48,203 nucleotides of DNA from an uncultured Dehalococcoidia bacterium (lineage in GTDB: Bacteria; Chloroflexota; Dehalococcoidia; GIF9; UBA5629): contig CALJTV010000047.1 of NCBI GenBank assembly GCA_937975645.1, positions 16,001 through 64,203 of the forward strand, read 5' to 3'. Below, in pieces: positions 8,703 through 16,879 of the stretch; the first letter of the stretch is position 1; every line of letters starts with the position of its first letter. Made by a program: the position numbers and the translations under genes. The notes beneath the pieces are model-generated. The model did no database searches. It saw nothing but the letters and a program-made list of their open reading frames with translations, and was not told the origin of the DNA.

Positions 8703-9756
8703 ATGACGGTAGCACAAAGAATTGTAGAGTGCAAGAGTCACAAGCAGGTAGTAGCTCTGGTCGATTCCCGGACTAAAGCCACCTTAAGGGAGTGGAAAAG
8801 AAAGCTTATTGAAGGAGCCCTGGAACATTTAGTAATGAAATACCATGGTCCTAAGTGGCTAAAGATAAGGGAAAGGAGACCTACTCCATGGATATGTCCA
8901 AAGTGCGGCCCCAGAGAAAGTAATCAGATTAAGCGTAATGGGCATTACCAGCGCTACCTTATAGGGAAAGAAGGTGTTATTCAGATCAGATTTTCTCAAC
9001 TTGAGTGCCTTTCTTGTGGAAGGCAAATAGCCTTAGATGCCCTTTTCCTTCCCAAAAGGAAACGTTATTGGATTGAACTTGACCGTAAAATAACTGAACT
9101 TTATCTTTCTGGGGCAAGCTACAGGCAGGTGAAAGCCATACTGGATAGAGCCATGGAGTGGGACTGCGGACTTATGAGCTTATGGCGAAGCTTTCAGAAG
9201 GTGGCAAAGAGGGCTCCGTCTTCCGGGTTAGGTGAGACTCTAAAGTCGCTATACCTCGATGAGGCTTAACCCTAAGGTGAAAGGGGGACCTTACTGGAAT
9301 TTATTAGCCCTGGGTGAGGGTAAGAGTGGCAAAAGAGCCTATCTCGGGGCAGTTTTATCCCCGGATAAAGGTGAAACTGCCTGGATAAGCCTTCTTGAAG
9401 CTCTGGAGGTTCCTGAAGCTGGTAAAGGTCTGCTGTTTATCCATGATGGTGACCCGGCTATTGCTTCGGCTTTAAGCTTTATCCTGCCCGAAGCCAAAAG
9501 GCGCTTATGCGCTTGGCATGAGCTGCATAACCTATTTCTCAAGGCCAGGGAGTTATTCCCTGATAAGCCAGACAAAATCAAAGCAGTTATGAAAGAAGCT
9601 AAACTGAGGATAGAATCTAACCAGCCCAAGACGACATCACCCTTGGAGAGAGGTATAGAGGAATACCGGAGACGGACAAGACCTATGGACAGATTTAAGT
9701 CCCGCATGGGAGCTTTAGACTTCTTGAGGATCTGGCTTGAGGCTGTGGTGAACTAA
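8703..9756 (+). pseudogene. DDE transposase, interrupted by a one-base frameshift
   Basis: Two consecutive frames (8703-9269, then 9259-9756) together make a transposase of about 350 residues. The N-terminal half has a CPKC...CLSCG zinc-binding pair and an HTH-like YLSGASYRQVKAIL. The second half has FIHDGDPAIASAL, CAWHELHNL and a C-terminal TSPLERGIEEYRRRTRPMDRF, typical of mutator/IS256-like DDE enzymes. The exact IS family is not assigned. At 9267-9270 the first frame stops in GCT-TAA-C. Removing one A gives LDEAYPKVKGG, the expected first catalytic-Asp motif, so an inserted A is the likely lesion. Confidence 0.75.
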
Positions 9757-9844
9757 ACAAAGCGGTAAAGATTAAAGAGTTGACGCAAGGTAGATGAGTC
9801 TCTCTTTAAGAAAAGCCTGAATAAATGATAGACTATCTAAACTG

Positions 9845-9873
9845 TTGATTTATGGACAAGCCATTGCTATAAT
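9845..9873 (+). promoter_or_regulatory. Promoter of the zinc-ribbon/dnaJ operon
   Basis: TTGATT (9845-9850), 17-bp spacer, TATAAT (9868-9873). A CIRCE-type dyad begins 4 bp after the -10 box, the same layout as at groES in this window. Confidence 0.75.
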
Positions 9874-9877
9874 TAAA

Positions 9878-9904
9878 TTAGCAGTCACCACTTCAGACTG
9901 CTAA
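9878..9904. promoter_or_regulatory. CIRCE-type operator (variant), likely HrcA site
   Basis: TTAGCAGTC, nine bases, GACTGCTAA: a perfect 9-N9-9 dyad. The CIRCE consensus is TTAGCACTC-N9-GAGTGCTAA, so each arm differs at one symmetric base. The left arm is identical to the left arm of the groES CIRCE at 13289. It covers the predicted transcription start. HrcA itself is not in the window. Confidence 0.8.
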
Positions 9905-9965
9905 ATTTGTACCTACAAACGGTTGCAAGAGTATCTACCAAGGAAAAGGAGGGTAAAGAGTAGAT

Positions 9966-10187
9966 ATGAACTGCAGGGTTTGTGGTACGTCATTCTTCAT
10001 TGGTAGGACCATATTCCGTTGCTCCTGTGGCACCCTTGCCCACAGCTGGTGTTGGGAAAAACATGTACTGGAGGCACACAAGCCGTCGTTCACTATTGGT
10101 ACTGTAGATCTAGATGGCAATTTCACGCCATTGAATAAAGAAAAAGACTTGCAGCCACTTGAGAAGCAGGTGGCTCAGGTAAAGTGA
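9966..10187 (+). CDS. Small Cys/His-rich zinc-binding protein, RING/treble-clef-like
   Basis: 73 residues, no family recognised with certainty. Potential zinc ligands are Cys3, Cys6, Cys19, Cys21, His26, Cys29, His33 and His38, an eight-ligand pattern that could bind two zinc ions as in RING-like folds. The C-terminal half is polar and probably unstructured. The start is ATG 9966; an AGGAGGG site lies about 12 nt upstream and an in-frame stop precedes it. It is the first gene after the CIRCE-controlled promoter, so heat-shock control is likely. Function unknown. Confidence 0.65.
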   Translation: MNCRVCGTSFFIGRTIFRCSCGTLAHSWCWEKHVLEAHKPSFTIGTVDLDGNFTPLNKEKDLQPLEKQVAQVK

Positions 10188-10202
10188 ATCGAGGAGGTCA
10201 CC

Positions 10203-10412
10203 ATGCCGATTTATGAGTATTACTGCCCAAAATGCGATAAAGAATTCGAGCTAATGCGCCCAATCAGTCAATGTGACTCTCCGGGTTTCTGTCCCACTTG
10301 CGGTGGAAAAGGGGAAAAGCTAGTATCTTGCTGTGCCTCAAAGGTAGACTTTTATATTAGACCGCCGAGCAAGGCACCCTTCAGGGTCAGGGGTAAAACA
10401 ATAAACAAATAG
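10203..10412 (+). CDS. FmdB-family zinc ribbon protein
   Basis: 69 residues of the FmdB/CxxC_CxxC_SSSS type: MPIYEYYCPKC, then CPTCGGKGEKL, giving two CxxC knuckles (Cys8/Cys11 and Cys30/Cys33), and a later CC pair. The family was named as a putative regulator but its function is unproven. A strong GGAGGT site lies 4 nt before the ATG. It follows the previous gene by 15 bp, within the same CIRCE-controlled unit. Confidence 0.8.
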   Translation: MPIYEYYCPKCDKEFELMRPISQCDSPGFCPTCGGKGEKLVSCCASKVDFYIRPPSKAPFRVRGKTINK

Positions 10413-10478
10413 GAGTTGCCGTGCAAACTAAAATACGCAATCGCTTTACGACTCATCGTGCGACATCGTATAGTCGGT

Positions 10479-10955
10479 ATGGCAACACTAATAAATAAGG
10501 ACTACACAGAAACTCATATTTCTACCAAAAAGGTACCTGGTCATCAGGTGCTTTCTACCTTGCCCTGCTTTCGCTGTGGGGTATGCTGTCACTGGTATCA
10601 GCCACGTATCGACCTTGTTGAAGCAAGAACCATAGCCGACGGCATCGGTATCGCTTGGCAGGAATTTGCTGCCAATTATCTCGATAGCCGCTACTTCGGT
10701 GAAGAACGGTTTCTACTTCGTCAGGAGAACGGCGCCTGTGTCTTCCTCGAACAGATAGATGAGAGAATAACTGCATGCAAGATCCACCCCTTTAAACCCT
10801 CTGCCTGCCGTGATTGGACACCGAGCCTGCTCAGAAAGGAATGCCAAACAGGCCTAGCACGACTCTGGAAACTTAGCGTGGGGCAGGAGGGCAATTTGCA
10901 GGGCACCACTGACGACCTGCTCCGATTTTACTCACATGTTAGCTCACTTTGCTAG
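10479..10955 (+). CDS. YkgJ-type cysteine-cluster protein
   Basis: About 158 residues of the YkgJ (CxCxxCC) family: LPCFRCGVCCHWY supplies a C-x2-C-x2-CC cluster, followed after some 60 residues by CVFL, and CKIHPFKPSACRDW, the family's typical second half. A bound zinc or Fe-S centre is likely; the role is unknown. The start is uncertain. The frame is open back to a TTG at 10416, but that codon touches the AGGAG site, which would better serve a GTG at 10421 in another frame giving only a short peptide. ATG 10479 has only a weak site. Same transcription unit as the preceding zinc ribbons. Confidence 0.7.
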   Translation: MATLINKDYTETHISTKKVPGHQVLSTLPCFRCGVCCHWYQPRIDLVEARTIADGIGIAWQEFAANYLDSRYFGEERFLLRQENGACVFLEQIDERITACKIHPFKPSACRDWTPSLLRKECQTGLARLWKLSVGQEGNLQGTTDDLLRFYSHVSSLC

Positions 10956-10991
10956 TGTTAGGTTACGGCTTTGCACCGCAGGGGACAGGCA

Positions 10992-11090
10992 ATGAAACTG
11001 ATAGCACATCTGCAGCACGGAATTCTATCTCTATGGTCACTTGCCTGGTTGTATCGCAGAGACAGAAGACCTAACATTGACTGTGTCTAG
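10992..11090 (+). CDS. Possible 32-residue peptide
   Basis: A short frame starting MKLIAHLQHG, with a purine-rich GGGGACAGG stretch upstream and a basic C-terminal half. No family recognised. It is listed only because it lies in line between other small genes of the CIRCE-controlled unit. It may be untranslated spacer. Confidence 0.2.
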   Translation: MKLIAHLQHGILSLWSLAWLYRRDRRPNIDCV

Positions 11091-11109
11091 CGACCGCGCT
11101 TGACTGATT

Positions 11110-11184
11110 ATGAGGGAAACAAATAGCGTTTTTTCCCAAAAGAACGGCGAAAAAAGGTGCCGATACTGCGGAGGCAACAGATGA
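11110..11184 (+). CDS. Possible 24-residue CxxC leader peptide
   Basis: Short frame with Cys17 and Cys20 (CRYCGG) ending in a TGA that overlaps the next ATG (ATGA). There is no ribosome site upstream, so translation is doubtful. Its last codons contain the GGAGG site of the following gene. Confidence 0.25.
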   Translation: MRETNSVFSQKNGEKRCRYCGGNR

Positions 11185-11333
11185 AGTTGTGTGTAAAAAA
11201 GATTTATTGCTCTAATTGTCGCCGCCTGGTACATTGCCGAGAACAAGCTACCGACGGGGCCATCCACGTTATATGTTCCAGGTGCAGCAAGCTCCTTAGG
11301 GTATGGAATGGGATAACCTGGAAATCAGTGTAG
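11181..11333 (+). CDS. 50-residue zinc ribbon protein encoded directly before dnaJ
   Basis: Starts MKLCVKKIYC and carries two CxxC knuckles (Cys10/Cys13 and Cys32/Cys35), the layout of a Com-like zinc ribbon (the Mu Com resemblance is my impression). A GGAGG site sits 6 nt before the ATG. Its TAG is 4 bp before the dnaJ ATG, and dnaJ has no strong ribosome site of its own, so dnaJ translation may be coupled to this gene. Function unknown; a DnaJ partner is a guess from position. Confidence 0.65.
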   Translation: MKLCVKKIYCSNCRRLVHCREQATDGAIHVICSRCSKLLRVWNGITWKSV

Positions 11334-11337
11334 CACC

Positions 11338-12495
11338 ATGACGAAGCGTGACTATTACGAGATACTAGGCATAGACAGGAATGCCGACGAGGCGACCATC
11401 AAACGTGCCTACCGCTCGCTAGCTATGAAATACCATCCCGACAGAAATCCCGAGGATAAGCACGCTATCGAAAGAATGAAAGAAATAAACGAAGCCTACG
11501 CTGTGCTCACCGATCGAGAAAAACGCCGCCTATACGATGCCTACGGGCACGCTGGTCTGGAAGGCTATACGACTGCCGATATATATCGGGGAGTAGACTT
11601 TGGCAGTCTCTTTCGTGAATTTGGACTCCGCGACTTCGGTTTCAGCTTCGGTGACAGCATACTGGACTCCATATTTGGAACCAGAAAGCCCGGATGGGAC
11701 CGGAGTAAAGGTGCAGACTTAAGATACGATCTGGAGGTCAGCCTTGAAGACATAGCCTTCGGTGCGAATAAACAGATCGAGATACAACGCACACGAACAT
11801 GCAACCTTTGCCTAGGTAGCGGCGCTAGCCCCCGGGGACTCATTGTTTGCGACCGATGTAAAGGCACAGGCCAGATCGTGTTTGAACGCCGGTCTGGTTA
11901 CAGCATCTTCCGACAGATCAATATGTGTTCAAAATGCCACGGCACAGGCAATATCGTTACCGAAAATTGTTCGGTCTGCCAAGGTAAAGGCATTATTCAC
12001 GAGAATAAGGAGATTCAGATCAGGATCCCCAGAGGGGTCGATAACAACTACGTCATAAAAATAAGTGGCGAAGGTGAACCGGGAAGAAATGGCGCAGCCC
12101 CCGGAGACCTTTACGTCGTTTTGAAATTAAAGGAACATCCCAACTTCGAGAGAATTGGCGATGACATTTATACGACGGTGGAGATATCCTTTGCACAGGC
12201 TGCGCTGGGTGACAGGATCGATGTACCGGGATTGTACGGTCCCGTCAGTGTTGACATCCCTGAGGGAGTTCAGACAGACACAGTCCTGCAGATACCCGGC
12301 CAAGGGCTCCCTCGCTTCAACAAAGAAGGCAAAGGTGACCTATATATAAGAGTTAAAGTAGTTACCCCGCAAGATCTGAGCCAGAGGGAAAAAGAACTGT
12401 TGAGGGAATTCGATAAACTGCAGAAGGAAAAACAAACTAAACGGGTAAAAACATCACCTTTCAACGATGCTACCAGCCGAGCAACGCGCACATAG
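11338..12495 (+). CDS. dnaJ: Chaperone protein DnaJ (class I)
   Basis: Hsp70 co-chaperone that delivers substrates to DnaK and stimulates its ATPase. In 385 residues: J domain with HPD at 33-35, a short phenylalanine/glycine-poor linker to about residue 125, a full set of four CxxCxGxG zinc motifs (CNLCLGSG, CDRCKGTG, CSKCHGTG, CSVCQGKG), then the beta-sandwich client domain and a dimerisation tail. The G/F linker is less Gly-rich than in E. coli. dnaK and grpE are not in the window. It closes the row of small zinc proteins after the CIRCE promoter. Confidence 0.95.
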   Translation: MTKRDYYEILGIDRNADEATIKRAYRSLAMKYHPDRNPEDKHAIERMKEINEAYAVLTDREKRRLYDAYGHAGLEGYTTADIYRGVDFGSLFREFGLRDFGFSFGDSILDSIFGTRKPGWDRSKGADLRYDLEVSLEDIAFGANKQIEIQRTRTCNLCLGSGASPRGLIVCDRCKGTGQIVFERRSGYSIFRQINMCSKCHGTGNIVTENCSVCQGKGIIHENKEIQIRIPRGVDNNYVIKISGEGEPGRNGAAPGDLYVVLKLKEHPNFERIGDDIYTTVEISFAQAALGDRIDVPGLYGPVSVDIPEGVQTDTVLQIPGQGLPRFNKEGKGDLYIRVKVVTPQDLSQREKELLREFDKLQKEKQTKRVKTSPFNDATSRATRT

Positions 12496-12564
12496 CGTTT
12501 TACAAATCATAGCTCGAGGGGCTACCGCATGATACTAAAAGCTTGCGAAATCACATAAAAAGAA

Positions 12565-12584
12565 AGGGCTGCACAGTCAGCCCT
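12565..12584 (+). other. Hairpin between dnaJ and the next gene
   Basis: AGGGCTG, six bases, CAGCCCT: a perfect 7-bp stem in the 130-bp gap after dnaJ. No T-run follows, so it is not a standard terminator. It may stabilise the upstream mRNA end or reduce read-through. Confidence 0.35.
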
Positions 12585-12625
12585 GTTCCCCTACTCTCAG
12601 GGACTATTGCGCCAGGAGGTTAACT

Positions 12626-13225
12626 ATGGAGTTATCTCCCTTAGCTAAAGAAAAGTTAGCCAAAATTGGTGATCTATCACCCGCAGAGAAGGAAAGACTA
12701 AAGGTCTCCGAAAAATTGACCCAGTTGCTGGCTGACTACTTCACCAAGAGGATCGATGTGAACAGTCTGTGGCTGGAGCTAAAGAAATGTAAAGAAGAAG
12801 GGCACGAATCGATTGTCAGGGAAACACAGATCAGACTACTTAACGCCATCACGCTTACCAGCAATCAAGCCGATTTCGAGCACTGTCGAAATGCCTTGCT
12901 CGGTTGCGAAACCCTTAAAGAACGCAGCAGTTATCCCGACCTGGAGCATGGATTAAAAAATCTTGAGTCACTGCGCCTGCAATACCAACAAGAAAAGGAA
13001 AAGGCATTCAACACCATCAAGCGGAGCATCCAGCAACAGGTCGAAATGGCTGCCCGGCAAGTGCTAAGACAGAGCAACAACAGGAATATCTCGATAGATG
13101 TGGACGGTTCGGTAGAGGCAACGGCACGCACCAATCCTCAGTGGAGGACCTTCCTAGTGGAACATGATAGAATCTATGGGCAAAAGTTTGACGAGCTGGT
13201 AACAAGAATAAAAAGACTGCTTTGA
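12626..13225 (+). CDS. Hypothetical helical protein
   Basis: 199 residues, rich in Lys, Glu, Leu and Gln, probably mostly alpha-helical with a coiled-coil stretch around 100-145. No signal peptide or membrane segment. I do not recognise a family. An AGGAGG site lies 7 nt before the ATG. It sits between dnaJ and groES and is probably read from the CIRCE-controlled promoter upstream, so a stress role is plausible but unproven. Confidence 0.6.
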   Translation: MELSPLAKEKLAKIGDLSPAEKERLKVSEKLTQLLADYFTKRIDVNSLWLELKKCKEEGHESIVRETQIRLLNAITLTSNQADFEHCRNALLGCETLKERSSYPDLEHGLKNLESLRLQYQQEKEKAFNTIKRSIQQQVEMAARQVLRQSNNRNISIDVDGSVEATARTNPQWRTFLVEHDRIYGQKFDELVTRIKRLL

Positions 13226-13257
13226 CTAGCCGTAGCCCTGCCAGCAACTACTACCTC

Positions 13258-13286
13258 TTTACAAGCCGTGGCATCTATGCTAAAAT
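13258..13286 (+). promoter_or_regulatory. Promoter of groESL
   Basis: TTTACA (13258-13263), 17-bp spacer, TAAAAT (13281-13286), with a CIRCE operator starting 2 bp downstream. Confidence 0.75.
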
Positions 13287-13288
13287 AA

Positions 13289-13315
13289 TTAGCAGTCTAA
13301 CGCACAGAGTGCTAA
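13289..13315. promoter_or_regulatory. CIRCE operator of groESL (HrcA site)
   Basis: TTAGCAGTC, nine bases, GAGTGCTAA. The right arm is the exact CIRCE consensus; the left arm has one change. It covers the expected transcription start, about 26 bp before the groES ATG. Established role: HrcA binding and heat-inducible derepression. Confidence 0.9.
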
Positions 13316-13340
13316 AAATAATTGGAAGGAGGTAGGAGAA

Positions 13341-13637
13341 ATGGCAACGAAGCTTGAACCTTTAGGTGACAGGGTAGTAGTCAGACCCAAACCTAAAGAG
13401 GAGGTCACAAAAGGTGGTATAGTCCTGCCGGACACAGCCAAGGAAAAACCACAAGAGGGGGAAGTTATTGCGGTCGGTCCTGGCAGGCTTACCGATGACG
13501 GCAAAAGAATAGCTATGGATGTAAAAGTAGGTGACATAGTAATCTACGCCAAGTACGGAGGCACTGAAATAAAAGAGGATGATGAAGAATTGATCATCCT
13601 CAGGGAAAGCGATATTTTAGCCAAAAAGGCGAAATAA
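13341..13637 (+). CDS. groES: Co-chaperonin GroES
   Basis: 98-residue lid of the GroEL folding chamber. Typical start [30 protein letters not shown] mobile loop region and a C-terminal [25 protein letters not shown] ribosome site about 7 nt before the ATG. CIRCE-controlled, 27 bp before groEL. Confidence 0.97.
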   Translation: MATKLEPLGDRVVVRPKPKEEVTKGGIVLPDTAKEKPQEGEVIAVGPGRLTDDGKRIAMDVKVGDIVIYAKYGGTEIKEDDEELIILRESDILAKKAK

Positions 13638-13661
13638 ACAAGGCAAAAGGAGGTGGTCTAA

Positions 13662-15272
<1,611 letters not shown>

Positions 15273-15283
15273 CATGCACTAAA

Positions 15284-15325
15284 CCCCCGGGGCTACCCTT
15301 TCGGATAGCCCCGGGGAGTTTTTTA
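15284..15325 (+). terminator. Rho-independent terminator of groESL
   Basis: CCCCGGGGCTA (15285-15295), 10-base loop, TAGCCCCGGGG (15306-15316), then AGTTTTTT. The 11-bp GC-rich stem and T-run are classical. It sits at the junction with the convergent M16 peptidase gene, whose stop codon (15323-15325) lies in the T-run. Confidence 0.93.
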
Positions 15326-16585
15326 TATATTGAGTATCCGCTCAAGCGAGTCTGCCTTTCTCACCGGTCCCACCACAGCCAGACTGAAAGCCTTAGGATC
15401 AAACAGTCGTCGAGCTACCCGCTCCAGGTCCTCTTTAGTAACCGCATCCACCAAAGCGATGACGTCATCAACACTGAGTATCCGCTGTGTCAGCAGTTCC
15501 TGTGCCCCAAACCATCCAGCAACATTGCGGCTATTCTCTAGACTCAACAACAACCTTCCTTTGGCTATTTCCTTAGCTTTACTGATCTCCACCTCCGACA
15601 GGCTGTCTTTAGTAGCAAATAACTCATCGATAATCACCTTGAGCGCAGTCTCCATTTGCTCCGGGTCAACGCCAGCATGAATTATGAAAGCGCCAGTATC
15701 CGTGAAATGGTCAGCATAGCTCTGAATTTCATAAGCAAGCCCTTTCTCCTCCCTCAATTTGAGAAACAGCCGACTGCTCATCCCCTCACCTATAACGATG
15801 CTCAAAAGGTCGACAGCATAACGGTCAGGGTCAAAGAATGACACACCCGGTACACCCAAGCAAATCTGGAGCTGCTCCGTTTCCCGAAACTCTATCGTCA
15901 ACCGCTTCTGCCCTGTGGACCCAGCACTGGAGAAACCGCTGGGGATTTTGCCGCTTCCCCATTGATGCACAGCTTCGGCAATAATATCCAGTGTCTGTTT
16001 CTGGTCTATATCACCGGCAATACTCGCCACGACATTGTTAGGTAGGTAGTGGTCACGATGAAACTGGATGATCTGTTGCCTGGTCAGTGAACACACTGTC
16101 TCCTTGCTTCCAGCAATATCACGTCCCAATGGCTTCCCTGGCCAAAGAAGCTCATCAATTAGCATTGCCACCCGTTGCCTGGGAGAGTCCAACGTCATTC
16201 TTATTTCTTCGATTATTACCTGGCGCTCCCGTTCCATATCATTTGCCTCAAGGCGAGGACTGAAAACCAGGTCTACCAAGACATCAACAGCCAGAGCAAA
16301 GTGCTTGGACGGCACTCGACACCAGAATGATGTCAGTTCCTTGTCTGTACCGCCGTTCAGCACACCGCCGACGCTTTCTATCGTCTCGCTGATCTCCTTG
16401 GCACTCTTCCGTTTTTGTGTTCCCTTAAAGCAAAGGTGTTCCAAAAAATGGGCAACACCAGCCTGCGAATCCATCTCATATCTTGGTCCAGCGCCTACGA
16501 AAAATACTACCGATACTGAACGTGTGTGCGGCAGTTCGCTGGTGATCACACGCAAGCCGTTAGCTAGAGTTGTCTTCTGGTACAC
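15323..16585 (-). CDS. M16-family zinc metallopeptidase
   Basis: 420-residue pitrilysin/processing-peptidase-like protein (PqqL/YmxG type). The inverted zinc motif HFLEH is at 46-50, followed about 75 residues later by the ERQVIIEEIRM glutamate region. The C-terminal half has the second, non-catalytic M16 domain with GEGMSSRLF and GLAYEIQSY. No signal peptide, so cytosolic. The start is GTG 16585, since an in-frame stop lies just upstream. Substrate unknown. Confidence 0.9.
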   Translation of the reverse strand: MYQKTTLANGLRVITSELPHTRSVSVVFFVGAGPRYEMDSQAGVAHFLEHLCFKGTQKRKSAKEISETIESVGGVLNGGTDKELTSFWCRVPSKHFALAVDVLVDLVFSPRLEANDMERERQVIIEEIRMTLDSPRQRVAMLIDELLWPGKPLGRDIAGSKETVCSLTRQQIIQFHRDHYLPNNVVASIAGDIDQKQTLDIIAEAVHQWGSGKIPSGFSSAGSTGQKRLTIEFRETEQLQICLGVPGVSFFDPDRYAVDLLSIVIGEGMSSRLFLKLREEKGLAYEIQSYADHFTDTGAFIIHAGVDPEQMETALKVIIDELFATKDSLSEVEISKAKEIAKGRLLLSLENSRNVAGWFGAQELLTQRILSVDDVIALVDAVTKEDLERVARRLFDPKAFSLAVVGPVRKADSLERILNI

Positions 16586-16879
16586 TGCGCCAAGATTCTA
16601 CCTGTCATTCGCTGTCCCGTCAATCTCATTGCATAGCTTACCCACCGTGCACCCCGCCTGATGGTATACCTGCTGATGCCTACGATGCAGGACCTCACCG
16701 CAAAAGTGGGCAATAGCAACGCAAACCATAGCACTCCGGACTAGCGCACTCCAGGAGTCACAGAAGATCCAGCGCAGCTCTAGAGAGACTGACAGGGACA
16801 GCACCCGTAAAGCTCGTGTGGCTTTTTTCTCCGTCGAAAAGTATAGTAAAATACCATTCCAAACAAATAGGAGGAAGAA
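16586..16879. other. Divergent intergenic region without a recognised gene
   Basis: 294 bp between the M16 peptidase and the acyl-CoA ligase. A TATAGTAAAAT stretch at 16842-16852 could serve as a -10 region for the ligase, but no good -35 partner was found. A 68-codon minus-strand frame (16598-16804) has no ribosome site or family resemblance and is not called. Confidence 0.5.

Larger units (their letters stand above)
8640..9801 (+). mobile_element. Insertion sequence of about 1.16 kb with imperfect terminal inverted repeats
   Basis: The left end at 8640-8657 (GGGCTCGCCTACCTTGTG) matches the inverse of the right end at 9784-9801 at 13 of 18 positions. Between them lies one transposase reading frame interrupted by a frameshift. 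Upstream of the transposase, 8684-8700 is an inverted copy of the left end and can form a hairpin with it. I could not find a clear target-site duplication. It separates the XRE operon from the CIRCE-controlled operon. Confidence 0.65.

Noticed and set aside
9259-9275. Programmed frameshift in the IS transposase
   Set aside because: The needed shift is +1 with no slippery codon, and one extra A explains it better.
8625-9820. Target-site duplication around the IS
   Set aside because: The bases next to the two ends do not match in any clear 4-10 bp direct repeat.
12565-12584. Hairpin after dnaJ as a terminator
   Set aside because: The stem is good but no T-run follows, and a gene with a strong ribosome site begins 41 bp later.
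16598-16804. 68-codon minus-strand frame before the M16 peptidase
   Set aside because: No ribosome site, odd composition (many Cys, Trp, His) and no family resemblance; it ends just inside the region before the peptidase start.
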